Shown here: positions 6,067-14,387 of the stretch, one piece after another
Layout of the letters: each line of letters starts with the position of its first letter
Numbering within the stretch: position 1 is the stretch's first letter
NCBI RefSeq assembly: GCF_000512695.2
Contig: NZ_AZRW02000018.1
Location: 43,675 to 107,674 of the forward strand
DNA from: Pseudomonas sp. QTF5
Lineage (GTDB): Bacteria; Pseudomonadota; Gammaproteobacteria; Pseudomonadales; Pseudomonadaceae
Direction of reading: 5' to 3'
DNA: 64,000 bases
Position numbers and translations under genes: made by a program
The notes under the pieces: model-generated
Told to the model about the DNA's origin: nothing
The model's database searches: none
What the model saw: only the letters and a program-made list of their open reading frames with translations

Positions 6067-8400
6067 TCAGAGCGCTACCGACGTCTGCACATACACCGTC
6101 CGCGGTTCCCCCGCGTACTTGCCCTTGTTGTTGTCATCGAACGAGCGGGTGAAGTACTGGTGGTTGAAGATGTTCTTCACCCCCACCGCCACATTCAGGT
6201 CCGACAACTTCGGCCCGAAGTCATACGCCGCGCGGCTGCTGAACAACATGTACCCCGGAATCTTGCCGGTGCTGCCATCGGCGCTTTCGGCCGAGGTGTT
6301 GGCGTTATCAGCGAACTGATCACTCTGATAACTGCTATCCAGATTCAGTTTCCACGCGCCTTCGGTATAACCGACGCCGACCGTGCCTTTGTGTTTCGAG
6401 GAGAACGGTACACGATTACCCTTGTTCGCCCCGTCTTCGCGGATGGTCGCGTCTACGTAGGCATAAGTCGCGTACACATCAAAACCGGCCAGCGCCGGGC
6501 TCAAGTCGTCGAGGGCGTAGTTGACGCTGGTTTCGATGCCTTGATGACGTGTTTCGCCTCGGGCGATCACCGAGTCATTGGTTTGATTGCTTTCATATTG
6601 GTTGTCGAAGTTGATCAGGAACGCACCAATTTCTGCGCGCAACGCGCCGTTGTCGTAACGGGTTCCCAGCTCCCAGGTGCGCGCCTTCTCCGGTTTGACT
6701 TCGCCGCTGGTCACCCGGTTAGGCATCTGGCTGTACTGCACGCTGCCAAACGAGCCTTCGGTGTTGGCGTAGAGGTTCCAGCTGTCGGTCAGGTGATAGA
6801 GCACGTTCAGCGCCGGCAGGGCGGTGTTGTAGTCGCCCTTGTATTTCACGTTGGTCAGGTTGTTGGTCTGCTGCGACTCGATCATTTCGTAGCGGATGCC
6901 GGGGGTAATCGTCCACTTGCCGATATCGATCCGGTCATCGACAAAGAACGCGTTGGCCTCGGTGCCGCCCCGGGTATCGCGGTCGTTGCGACTGTTGGTG
7001 GTCGGGTATTCGTTGCTGGCGATCGGCGTGCGGTAGCGCAGTTCGTGACCGGCCTCGTTGATGTAGCGATAGCCGACGCCGACTTCATGGCTGGTCGCGC
7101 CGAGATCGAAGCCTTGGGCGAAACGGGTTTCCAGGCCGCGTACCCAATACTCCCGTGGCGACAGCGAGAGGAACGTGCCCTGATCCAGATAACCGCTGCG
7201 CAGGGTTTTGGTGAAGAATGTATTGGCGGTGAACTCGCGGCGATCTTCCTGATAGCGATAGCCGAAGTTGAACATCGTGCGGCGGCCCCAGAACTGGTCT
7301 TTCGGGCGGGTCGATTGATACGGATCGGCGTCGTAATCGGCGACGTTCAGGCCTCCGGGCATGTCGGCCTTGCCTTCGTAATACTGGGCCATGGCATTGA
7401 AGCTGTTAGCCTCATCGAGCTGGTATTTGCCCTTGAGGATCAGGTCGTCGATTTCGGTATCGCTGTGTTCGCGCCAGTCGCCACCGCGGGTGCCCGAGTA
7501 CAAAATCGCGCCGCCCAGACCGTTATCGGCCGTGCCGCCGGCCATTAAGTTGCCGGTAGTTTTGAACCCGTCGTGGCTGGACGATGGACTGGTTTCGCTC
7601 TGGAAGCCACCCTTGACCGTCGGCTCATCGGGAATGGCGCGAGTTACGAAGTTGACCACACCGCCGACGTTCTGCGGCCCGTAGCGCACCGCACCGCCGC
7701 CGCGCACCACGTCGACCGCGTCCATGTTGCCCATGCTGATCGGCGCGAACGAAAGCTGCGGCTGACCATAAGGAGCGAAGGGCACCGGAATGCCGTCCAT
7801 CAATACCGTGGAGCGCGACGCCAGCCGAGGGTTGAGCCCGCGAATGCCGAAGTTCAGCGCCATGTCATGGCTGCCGGTGCCGTTGTTGTCTGGCGCGTTG
7901 ACCCCCGGAATGCGGTTGAGCACGTCCCTGGCCTGAGTCGCGCCCTGGCGTTCGAATTCTTCGCGGCGGATCACGTCGCGAGCGCCGGGGTGTTCGAAAA
8001 CGTTGGTCTGCGCCGCATCGCCAAGCCAGTCGCCGACCACTTTCGAGGTGTCCAGCTCCAGCGCCGCATCACCCGCTGGTTGCAGGCTGAAGGCATTGTT
8101 ACCCTCGGCGCGGGCTTGCAAACCGGTGCCTTCGAGCAAAGCGTTCAAACCCTGCGAAGGGGTGTAGTTGCCTTCCAGGCCGCGACTTTGCACACCGCTG
8201 GTGACTTGCGAGCCAAAGGAGATCAGCACGCCGGCTTCACGGCCAAACTGGTTAAGTGCGTTCTCCAGCGAGGACGGTGCGATGTGGTACGGCTTGGCAT
8301 CAGCGGCATGCGCCAGGGGCAGAGCGCCGAAGCTCAGGCTGGCGCCCAGCAAGAGTTGGCGCAAGGTGCGGGTCAGCGGTGTGACGCGGATGGGTTGCAT
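6067..8400 (-). CDS. fecA: TonB-dependent ferric dicitrate receptor FecA
   Basis: Outer-membrane receptor (777 residues) importing ferric dicitrate with TonB energy and signalling to FecR. Signal peptide ends near residue 32 (PLAHA), then an N-terminal secretin/TonB signalling domain (AKPYHIAPSSLENALNQF), the plug (ASRSTVLMDGIPVPFAPYG, VRGGGAVRYGPQNVGG closely match E. coli FecA) and a 22-strand-type barrel ending in VQTSVAL. ATG at 8400 is chosen over the upstream in-frame start at 8526 because it begins the signal peptide; AGGA lies 9 bases before it. A FecI-like promoter is possible: GGAAAG at 8435-8440 and TCTCAG 17 bases downstream on the minus strand. Confidence 0.93.
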   Translation of the reverse strand: MQPIRVTPLTRTLRQLLLGASLSFGALPLAHAADAKPYHIAPSSLENALNQFGREAGVLISFGSQVTSGVQSRGLEGNYTPSQGLNALLEGTGLQARAEGNNAFSLQPAGDAALELDTSKVVGDWLGDAAQTNVFEHPGARDVIRREEFERQGATQARDVLNRIPGVNAPDNNGTGSHDMALNFGIRGLNPRLASRSTVLMDGIPVPFAPYGQPQLSFAPISMGNMDAVDVVRGGGAVRYGPQNVGGVVNFVTRAIPDEPTVKGGFQSETSPSSSHDGFKTTGNLMAGGTADNGLGGAILYSGTRGGDWREHSDTEIDDLILKGKYQLDEANSFNAMAQYYEGKADMPGGLNVADYDADPYQSTRPKDQFWGRRTMFNFGYRYQEDRREFTANTFFTKTLRSGYLDQGTFLSLSPREYWVRGLETRFAQGFDLGATSHEVGVGYRYINEAGHELRYRTPIASNEYPTTNSRNDRDTRGGTEANAFFVDDRIDIGKWTITPGIRYEMIESQQTNNLTNVKYKGDYNTALPALNVLYHLTDSWNLYANTEGSFGSVQYSQMPNRVTSGEVKPEKARTWELGTRYDNGALRAEIGAFLINFDNQYESNQTNDSVIARGETRHQGIETSVNYALDDLSPALAGFDVYATYAYVDATIREDGANKGNRVPFSSKHKGTVGVGYTEGAWKLNLDSSYQSDQFADNANTSAESADGSTGKIPGYMLFSSRAAYDFGPKLSDLNVAVGVKNIFNHQYFTRSFDDNNKGKYAGEPRTVYVQTSVAL

Positions 8401-8492
8401 GAAGGGCGATCCTGAGAAGGTTGAATCAAGGGGGCTTTCCTTCTCTGTCACGCCAGATCTGAAAAACGGCTCACTTTTTTTGAAGATCGTTT

Positions 8493-8604
8493 GATCGTTC
8501 CCACGCTCTGCGTGGGAATGCCTCAACGGACGCTCCGCGTTCGGCTCTGGAAGTGACGCGGAGCGTCACGGGCTGCATTCCCACGCGGAGCATGGGAACG
8601 ATCA
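8493..8604. repeat. Type-2 REP pair with inner hairpin, between fecR and fecA
   Basis: Outer inverted copies GATCGTTCCCACGC and GCATGGGAACGATC enclose a second hairpin, ACGCTCCGCGT against GACGCGGAGCGTC. About 112 bases; nearly the same structure recurs at 41169-41279. It occupies most of the fecR-fecA gap and could reduce read-through from fecIR into fecA. Confidence 0.9.
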
Positions 8605-8618
8605 TTTATCTCTTGCTG

Positions 8619-9557
8619 TTAAACCTTCGCCTCGACCGTCACCCAATACCGGGTAAAACGCCTCACCTTCACCGGCAAACTGATTTCCAGCAGATCAAGA
8701 ATCCGCTCGCTGTCGTCCAGTGGATAAGTCCCGGAGATCAGCAGATCGGCAACGTTCTTATTGCAATTGAGCTGCCCCCGGCGATAGCGACCGAGTTCAT
8801 CAAGGAAATCTCCCAAGCGCATGTGCGCGGCCACCAGCATGCCGTCGGCCCAGGCGCCGCTGTTGGCGTCCAGTGGCAGGGGAGCGCCGATGCCGCGTGC
8901 GCCGAAGCTCAATTGTCGGGCGGTTTGCAGCATCCGTGGCGACCCGCCATTGGGCGTCAATTCGACGCTGCCTTCGAACACCGCCACCTGAGTGTGACCG
9001 GAAAACTGCCGCACGTTCAGCCGCCCACCTTGGGTTTTCAACAGGCCTTGTGCGGTCTGTACTTGAAACGCTTGGGTGGCGGTCAGCAGAACCTCGCCTT
9101 CGAGCAAGCGGATCAGCCGTTGCTGACCTTCGATTCGCACATCGACCGAGCTGGCGGTGTTGAGCTGTACTTGGCTGCCATCGCCGAGCGACACTTTACG
9201 TCGCTGGCCGATCGGGCTGCGGTAGTCGGCCAGCAACGGCGTCAGCGGATTGTGCTCGCGCATGCCCCAGGTGACCGCCGAACCCGCGCCGAGAATCAGC
9301 AACAGCTTCAATGCCTGACGACGGCCGGCGGATTTCGGTGCGTTGAGGGTGGCGTGGGCCAGCGGTGAAGACAAACCGCGCAAGCGTTGATTGACCCGCT
9401 GAATGTGTTCCCAGGCCCGCCGATGTTCACCGTGAGCATCGAGCCATTGCTGCCAGGCGATTTGCTGGCGCGGGTTCAACGGCCCTTGCTGGATTTCCAT
9501 CCACCAGTGCACGGCCTGCTCGGCCACTTGAGATGAAAAATCCGCAGGGCTGTTCAT
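8619..9557 (-). CDS. fecR: FecR-type anti-sigma/sigma regulator
   Basis: Single-pass inner-membrane regulator (312 residues) that receives the signal from the FecA signalling domain and controls FecI. Order: N-terminal cytoplasmic anti-sigma domain with WW-type helix (AVHWWMEIQQGPL, HRRAWEHIQ), membrane segment at about residues 85-100 (ALKLLLILGAGSAVTWG), then the periplasmic FecR domain (RKVSLGDGSQVQLNTASSV) and a C-terminal STN-like domain (ISGTYPLDDSERIL). ATG overlaps the fecI stop in ATGA (9554-9557), so translation is coupled to the sigma factor. Confidence 0.92.
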   Translation of the reverse strand: MNSPADFSSQVAEQAVHWWMEIQQGPLNPRQQIAWQQWLDAHGEHRRAWEHIQRVNQRLRGLSSPLAHATLNAPKSAGRRQALKLLLILGAGSAVTWGMREHNPLTPLLADYRSPIGQRRKVSLGDGSQVQLNTASSVDVRIEGQQRLIRLLEGEVLLTATQAFQVQTAQGLLKTQGGRLNVRQFSGHTQVAVFEGSVELTPNGGSPRMLQTARQLSFGARGIGAPLPLDANSGAWADGMLVAAHMRLGDFLDELGRYRRGQLNCNKNVADLLISGTYPLDDSERILDLLEISLPVKVRRFTRYWVTVEAKV

Positions 9558-10042
9558 CGTGCGAAGTAGCAGCGCATCGCCGCTTTGTTCAGGTGCCGTT
9601 TGACCGTGGCAATGGAAATGCCCAATTCGGCGGCGATCTGTGGATAAGTCAAACCATCGAGCTGAGCCAGCAAAAAGGCGCGTTTGACCAGACGCGGCAA
9701 ACCGTCGAGCAACTGGTCGAGCTCCATCAGCGTTTGCAGGATGATCGCCCGATCTTCCTCCGACGGCGCGACGAGTTCCGGCATCTGCGCCAGCGCATCG
9801 AGGTAGGCGCGCTCCAGATCCTGACGACGATAATGATTGAACAGCACACGCTTGGCGATGGTGGTGAGGAACGCTCGCGGCTCGATGATCTGGGACGTTT
9901 CCCGTGCCGTCAGTACTCGAATGAACGTGTCCTGGGCCAGATCCGCGGCGCTGTCAGGGCAGCCGAGTTTGCGCCGCAGCCAACCGGTGAGCCAGTTGTG
10001 ATGGGCGTGATAAAGGACTTCGACGGTAGAGGCTGACGACAA
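9554..10042 (-). CDS. fecI: ECF sigma factor FecI (iron-starvation type)
   Basis: 162-residue extracytoplasmic-function sigma factor that directs transcription of fecA when ferric citrate is sensed. Region 2 contains DLAQDTFIRVL and RAFLTTIAKRVLFNHYRR; region 4 has LDGLTYPQIAAELGISIATVKRHL, the helix-turn-helix for the -35 element. It is the first gene of fecIR and shares an ATGA overlap with fecR. Probably repressed by Fur; the inverted repeat at 10077-10091 is the only nearby candidate site and is a weak match. Confidence 0.92.
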   Translation of the reverse strand: MSSASTVEVLYHAHHNWLTGWLRRKLGCPDSAADLAQDTFIRVLTARETSQIIEPRAFLTTIAKRVLFNHYRRQDLERAYLDALAQMPELVAPSEEDRAIILQTLMELDQLLDGLPRLVKRAFLLAQLDGLTYPQIAAELGISIATVKRHLNKAAMRCYFAR

Positions 10043-10076
10043 CGGAACCGCTCCGGACGCATTTCGATACGTTAGA

Positions 10077-10091
10077 GAACAAGAATTGTTC
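10077..10091 (-). promoter_or_regulatory. Candidate Fur-like operator upstream of fecI
   Basis: GAACAA-GAA-TTGTTC, a perfect 6-bp inverted repeat 35 bases before the fecI start, in an otherwise GC-rich region. It only loosely matches the GATAATGATAATCATTATC Fur consensus; assigned mainly from gene context. Confidence 0.35.
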
Positions 10092-10168
10092 GCATTGTAG
10101 GGGCGAGGCCTGGATCCGGCAATCGGCTCTTGGTCGGTTTCTCTGATCCGGAGACCGTGTCATCGTTC

Positions 10169-10249
10169 TTCGCGAGCAAGCCCGCTCCCACATTCGACCG
10201 AATTCCTCTGAGAGAACTCGGTCACTTGTGGGAGCGGGCTTGCTCGCGT
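10169..10249. repeat. REP pair (REPIN), type 1
   Basis: Inverted cores TTCGCGAGCAAGCCCGCTCC and GGGAGCGGGCTTGCTCGCG separated by about 35 bases, between fecI and the AraC gene end. Confidence 0.9.
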
Positions 10250-10290
10250 AGGCGGCTCCACAGGCACCGAAAACCCACCGGATTGCAGTG

Positions 10291-11166
10291 CTAGCGCAAA
10301 AACGCCTGCCGATATTCCCCGGGCGTGCCACCCAGCGCCTGGCGAAACCGGTTGGTGAAATGGCTCGCACTGGCAAACCCACAGGCCAACGCAATCTCCC
10401 CCAACGGCTGCGACGTCCCACGCAACAATTCCCGCGCGCGGCTCAGTCGTCGAGCCAACACATACTGATGCGGTGGCAAACCGAAGCTCACACGAAACAT
10501 CCGCGCAAAGTGATATTCGGACAGCGCACATAACCCCGCCAATTGCCCAAGGCTGATGGCCTCGGCCATTTGATGGTCGATGAATTCCACCAACTGGCGC
10601 CGTTGATGCGCCGCCAATCCACCTTTGAGGCGCAAGCCCTGACGCACGCCTACCTGGCTGAGCAGGGCGTGGCTGAGCATTTCGTGGGCCAGGCTGCTGG
10701 TGAGCAGGCGTTCGCCCGGTTCGTCCCAGTTGAGGGCGATCAACTGCCGAAAGCGCCGGGCTTGCGGCGGGTCTTCGAGGAACGTGCGCTCGCGCAACTG
10801 CAATTCACGCGGTTCACGATCCAGCAGCGTGACGCAGCCGAGGGCAAATTGTTCGGGGCTGAAATACAGGTGGGCCAGGCGAATGTCGCCATTGATCACC
10901 CAGCCTGACTGATGGTCGGCCGGGAGAATGCACAGCTTGTCCGGACCGCCCTTGGTGCCGGGCTGGTCGCGGCGAAAGGTGCCGGTGCCGCCGGCGATGT
11001 AGCACGACAGGGTGTGATGGCTCGGCGCTTCGTAATTTTGGGCGTCGTGGTGGTTGCTCCACAAAGCCGCAGCCATGCCGTCACCGAGCTCGGCGCTGTG
11101 CTCCAGGCGAGCATTGGGTGAGCGGTTGAGGGCTTGAAAGACTTGCAACGTTTCCAGTGCGGCCAT
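10291..11166 (-). CDS. AraC-family transcriptional regulator
   Basis: 291-residue regulator with a C-terminal AraC/XylS DNA-binding domain: first helix-turn-helix around residues 205-225 (ISLGQLAGLCALSEYHFARM), second near 255-275 (PLGEIALACGFASASHFTNR), ending with GGTPGEYRQAFL. The N-terminal half is a cupin-like sensor part (LSCYIAGGTGTFRR, IRLAHLYFSPEQFAL). Its ligand is unknown. It is divergent from the EamA exporter gene at 11557, a common regulator-exporter arrangement, but the 390-base gap contains a REP pair and no obvious operator, so control of that gene is only a possibility. Confidence 0.88.
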   Translation of the reverse strand: MAALETLQVFQALNRSPNARLEHSAELGDGMAAALWSNHHDAQNYEAPSHHTLSCYIAGGTGTFRRDQPGTKGGPDKLCILPADHQSGWVINGDIRLAHLYFSPEQFALGCVTLLDREPRELQLRERTFLEDPPQARRFRQLIALNWDEPGERLLTSSLAHEMLSHALLSQVGVRQGLRLKGGLAAHQRRQLVEFIDHQMAEAISLGQLAGLCALSEYHFARMFRVSFGLPPHQYVLARRLSRARELLRGTSQPLGEIALACGFASASHFTNRFRQALGGTPGEYRQAFLR

Positions 11167-11417
11167 GATCGGTTCTCTCCAACGCCTTGCATCCTACTCC
11201 GTAGACATTGGCCTGCCAGCCCAACGGCCGACAAAAGCGCAAGTTTATGCAAGTGCGCCCACGATTGGTGCAGCACACTGGCCCCCTAATCAGGCAATGC
11301 ACTGTGGCGAGGGAGTCCGCCCAGCCTGCGATGAGGCTGCGCTGTCGCGCAGAGAACATGCCGATAAATCGGCAAATAAATTTATCTTTAAAATCAATGA
11401 GATAAATTTTGTTCTAT

Positions 11418-11521
11418 AAGAGCTTGCTCCCGCTTGAGTGCGCAGCGCTCACAAAACTGGCGAAATTTGCCAGGACTTGGGGCCGCTACGCAGTCCAGCG
11501 CGAGCAAGCTCGCTCGCCACA
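11418..11521. repeat. Type-3 REP pair upstream of the EamA gene
   Basis: AGCTTGCTCCCGCTTGAGTG at one end and CGCGAGCAAGCTCGCTCGCC at the other, with a GGCCGCTACGCAG piece inside. The same composite in reverse order occurs at 45734-45840. The rest of the 11167-11556 gap shows no gene; the AT-rich 11380-11417 stretch is the likeliest promoter area. Confidence 0.75.
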
Positions 11522-11556
11522 AAGTGAACAGCATTGCCCATCCCGGAGCTGTCGCC

Positions 11557-12459
11557 ATGAACCTTTCGCTGTATCTACTGACCGTGCTGATCTGGGGCAC
11601 CACCTGGATCGCCTTGAAATGGCAATTGGGCGTGGTGGCCATTCCTGTGTCGATCGTTTATCGCTTCGGCCTTGCCGCATTGGTGCTGTTCGTGATGTTG
11701 CTGCTCAGCCGGCGCCTGCAAGTGATGAACCGTCGCGGGCATCTGATTTGCCTGGCACAAGGGCTGTGCCTGTTCTGCATAAATTTCATGTGCTTCCTCA
11801 CTGCCAGCCAATGGATTCCCAGCGGTTTGGTCGCCGTGGTGTTTTCCACTGCCACCCTGTGGAATGCCTTCAACGCACGGGTATTTTTCGGTCAGAAAAT
11901 CGCTCGCAATGTATTGATGGGCGGTGCACTGGGTTTGCTCGGATTGGGCTTGTTGTTCTGGCCAGAGCTGGCCGGTCATACCGCCAGCCCCGAAACCTTG
12001 CTCGGGTTGGGTCTGGCGTTGCTCGGCACCTTGTGCTTCTCGGCGGGTAACATGCTGTCGAGTCTGCAACAGAAGGCCGGCCTGAAACCCCTGACCACCA
12101 ATGCCTGGGGCATGGCTTACGGCGCGGCGATGTTGACGGTGTGGTGTCTGGTTAAAGGCATACCGTTCGACATGGAATGGAATGCCCGCTACATCGGGTC
12201 GTTGCTGTACCTGGTGATTCCCGGCTCGGTGATCGGCTTCACCGCCTACCTGACGCTGGTCGGGCGCATGGGGCCGGAGCGGGCCGCGTATTGCACCGTG
12301 CTCTTTCCTGTGGTGGCGCTGAACGTGTCGGCGTTTGTCGAAGGCTATCAATGGACGGCGCCGGCACTGGTGGGGCTGGTGTTGGTGATGTTGGGGAATG
12401 TGCTGGTGTTCCGTAAACCCAAGGCGTCGATGGTGCAAGGAAACGGCAAATTGGCGTGA
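11557..12459 (+). CDS. EamA/DMT-family transporter
   Basis: Inner-membrane exporter of the drug/metabolite superfamily (300 residues) with two EamA repeats and about ten hydrophobic segments; the first begins LSLYLLTVLIWGTTWIALKW, a typical EamA start. The substrate (amino acid, drug or metabolite) cannot be read from sequence. The frame is open further upstream, but ATG at 11557 opens the first membrane segment and has GGAG at 11544-11547. The C-terminal tail (RKPKASMVQGNGKLA) is cytosolic. A bidirectional terminator follows. Confidence 0.87.
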   Translation: MNLSLYLLTVLIWGTTWIALKWQLGVVAIPVSIVYRFGLAALVLFVMLLLSRRLQVMNRRGHLICLAQGLCLFCINFMCFLTASQWIPSGLVAVVFSTATLWNAFNARVFFGQKIARNVLMGGALGLLGLGLLFWPELAGHTASPETLLGLGLALLGTLCFSAGNMLSSLQQKAGLKPLTTNAWGMAYGAAMLTVWCLVKGIPFDMEWNARYIGSLLYLVIPGSVIGFTAYLTLVGRMGPERAAYCTVLFPVVALNVSAFVEGYQWTAPALVGLVLVMLGNVLVFRKPKASMVQGNGKLA

Positions 12460-12481
12460 GGTGCCCGAATCTGTAGTGAGC

Positions 12482-12512
12482 GGGCAGGCGTTTGAACCGC
12501 CTGCCCTTATTT
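12482..12512. terminator. Bidirectional intrinsic terminator
   Basis: GGGCAGGCG at 12482-12490 pairs with CGCCTGCCC at 12498-12506, followed by TTATTTA. It separates the convergent EamA and reductase genes. Confidence 0.75.
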
Positions 12513-12514
12513 AG

Positions 12515-13489
12515 TCAGCCTTTCCACACTTGTGGATTCACCAGATCCTGCGGTCGTTCACCCAACAAGGCGCTGCGCAAGTTGGCCAGGGCACGGTTAG
12601 CCATGGCTTCACGGGTTTCGTGGGTCGCGGAGCCGATATGCGGCAAGGTCACGGCGTTTTTCAGTTGGAACAGCGGTGATTCAGCCAGTGGTTCTTTCTC
12701 GTAGACGTCCAGCCCGGCGCCGCGAATGCGGTTGTTTTGCAGCGCTTCGATCAGCGCCGGTTCGTCCACTACGGGGCCGCGGGCGATGTTCACCAGAATG
12801 GCGCTCGGTTTCATCAGTGCCAGTTCACGGTGACTGATCAGGTGTCTGGTTTTTTCGCTGAGCGGCACCACCAGGCAGACGAAATCGGCTTCGGCCAGCA
12901 ACTGGTCGAGGCTGCGGAACTGCGCACCGAGCTCCTGTTCCAGTTCGGTCTTGCGGCTGTTGCCACTGTAGATAATCGGCATGTTGAAGCCCAGCCGACC
13001 GCGACGGGCGATGGCCGCGCCGATGTTACCCATGCCGACGATGCCTAAGGTTTTGCCATGCACATCGCTACCGAACAACGGCGCGCCGACGGTGGCTTGC
13101 CATTGACCAGCCTTGGTCCATGCGTCCAGCTCAGCGACGCGGCGGGCGCTGCTCATGAGCAAGGCGAAGGCCAGGTCGGCGGTGCTTTCGGTGAGGACGT
13201 CGGGGGTGTTGGTGAGCATGATCCCGCGTTCGTTGAAGTAGGCGAGGTCGTAGTTGTCGTAGCCGACGGAGACGCTGGAGACCACTTCCAATTTGGCGGC
13301 ATTTTCCAGTTGCGCACGACCGAGTTTACGACCGACACCGATCAGGCCGTGGGCGTGGGGCAGGGCTTCATTGAATTGGGCGTTGATGTCGCCGTTTTTC
13401 GGGTTCGGCACGATCACGTCGAAGTCTTGTTGCAGACGTTCGATCATCGGTGGGGTGATACGGCTGAAGGCGAGGACGGTTTTTTTCAT
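12515..13489 (-). CDS. ghrB: D-2-hydroxyacid dehydrogenase (glyoxylate/hydroxypyruvate or 2-ketogluconate reductase type)
   Basis: NAD(P)H-dependent reductase of 2-oxoacids (324 residues, the same length as E. coli GhrB). The nucleotide-binding motif is GIVGMGNIGAAIARRG near residue 150. Catalytic residues appear as the Arg in VNIARGPVVDE, the Glu in YEKEPLAESPLF, and the His in LPHIGSATHETR. Start ATG 13489 gives MKKTVLAFSRI; the longer open frame reads through a REP pair and is not credible. In Pseudomonas this family also covers 2-ketogluconate reductase, so the substrate is open. No operon partner. Confidence 0.85.
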   Translation of the reverse strand: MKKTVLAFSRITPPMIERLQQDFDVIVPNPKNGDINAQFNEALPHAHGLIGVGRKLGRAQLENAAKLEVVSSVSVGYDNYDLAYFNERGIMLTNTPDVLTESTADLAFALLMSSARRVAELDAWTKAGQWQATVGAPLFGSDVHGKTLGIVGMGNIGAAIARRGRLGFNMPIIYSGNSRKTELEQELGAQFRSLDQLLAEADFVCLVVPLSEKTRHLISHRELALMKPSAILVNIARGPVVDEPALIEALQNNRIRGAGLDVYEKEPLAESPLFQLKNAVTLPHIGSATHETREAMANRALANLRSALLGERPQDLVNPQVWKG

Positions 13490-13580
13490 TGGAGGCGGCT
13501 CGTCGGGCTTGGAGAATGCCAAGCACGCTAACATTCTTCCCGGGTTAGGTGCGAGTGCCTGCGGGTGTACGCCGTCTAAC

Positions 13581-13670
13581 TGTGGGAGCGGGCTTGCTCG
13601 CGAAAGCGATGTGTCAGACGACATTAATGTTGAATGTGAAATCGCCTTCTCGAGCAAGCCCGCTCCCACA
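13581..13670. repeat. REP pair (REPIN), type 1
   Basis: Inverted TGTGGGAGCGGGCTTGCTCG and CGAGCAAGCCCGCTCCCACA; the second copy has TTCTCGAG where others have TTCGCGAG. It ends 5 bases from the stop codon of the DUF6124 gene. Confidence 0.9.
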
Positions 13671-13675
13671 GGGGA

Positions 13676-14053
13676 TCAGCTGTGTGGCGCGGGTTTTGGT
13701 ACGCCGACGTTATCGAGCATCCGGTTCACCGCCAGTTCGGCCAGCATGACGATCTGCTGAATCGCCATCGCTGTATGTCGGTGTGGGCCTTCCAGGTAGC
13801 CCGCAAAATCACTGGCCATCACACTGGCCTGGGCCAACGATTCACAGGTGTGGGCCAACAGGTCTTCATCTTTGATATCCGGCGCAACCATAAACATCGT
13901 GCTTGGCTTGCGGGCCACGGGGGATTTGAGGGCGGAGGGGTTGAGGTAGTGATTGAGCGCCCGTTCAGCGGCGTCGTTGCGTTTCTTGGAATTGGGGGAT
14001 TCGTAGGGGGAAACGTCGTCGGTTTCCGGAGGGTTCGGTGTTTCTTTGATCAT
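13676..14053 (-). CDS. DUF6124 family protein
   Basis: 125-residue protein of a Pseudomonas-restricted family with no known function. Recognisable features are the N-terminal MIKETPNPPETDDVSPYES, a KKRNDAAERALNHYL segment, and a helical C-terminal half with HTAMAIQQIVMLAELAVNRML. Methionine at 14053 gives the usual family start; an in-frame ATG at 14068 would add five residues. Neither has a good ribosome site, but both lie right after an unusually structured leader (14054-14349). A type-1 REP pair lies immediately downstream. Soluble, probably helical; no domain suggests activity. Confidence 0.8.
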   Translation of the reverse strand: MIKETPNPPETDDVSPYESPNSKKRNDAAERALNHYLNPSALKSPVARKPSTMFMVAPDIKDEDLLAHTCESLAQASVMASDFAGYLEGPHRHTAMAIQQIVMLAELAVNRMLDNVGVPKPAPHS

Positions 14054-14349
14054 GCGAAAGTTACTCATTGGCAGATGAAGTGGAACTGCCATCTTTCGTT
14101 TTCCAGACGAAAGGTGGCAGCCGTGCGCGGACTGGAAAAACCGGAACATCCACCAAAACCCGGCAGACCCGAAGGTCTCCCGCGCACAGCCGCCATAACA
14201 AGGATTGCGTGCAGAAAAAAGCGCCGCAGTATGCCATGAGCTGTGGTAAGTGTTTGCCAGGTTTTCCAGACCTGATCGCTGATTTGGCAGCGACCCACAA
14301 AGCCTACCCATTTCCCTTCCGACCCAACAACCGACAGAACTCGTCGGAA
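14054..14349 (-). ncRNA. Candidate structured 5' leader of the DUF6124 gene
   Basis: Read on the minus strand this 300-base stretch has several independent helices. They are TTCCGAC (14343-14349) able to pair with GTCGG (14331-14335) or GTCGGAA (14317-14323); TCGCTG/CAGCGA (14276-14293); AGACC-UUCG-GGUCU (14165-14178); an 11-bp helix between 14180-14190 and 14120-14130 with one G-U; and a 14-bp hairpin with a 7-base loop at 14086-14120, 33 bases before the start. No open frame explains this. The helices are read by eye; strand and function are inferred from the gene downstream. Confidence 0.5.
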
Positions 14350-14387
14350 ACATCCCCCAAAATCACCGCGTCTGTAGGACCGTGAAA

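Noticed and set aside
6043..7548. 501-codon open frame on the plus strand opposite fecA
   Set aside because: Antisense shadow of a clear TonB receptor; no ribosome site, and the translation has no domain. The same applies to long frames opposite algA, algI, algG, algE, algK, cyoB and others.
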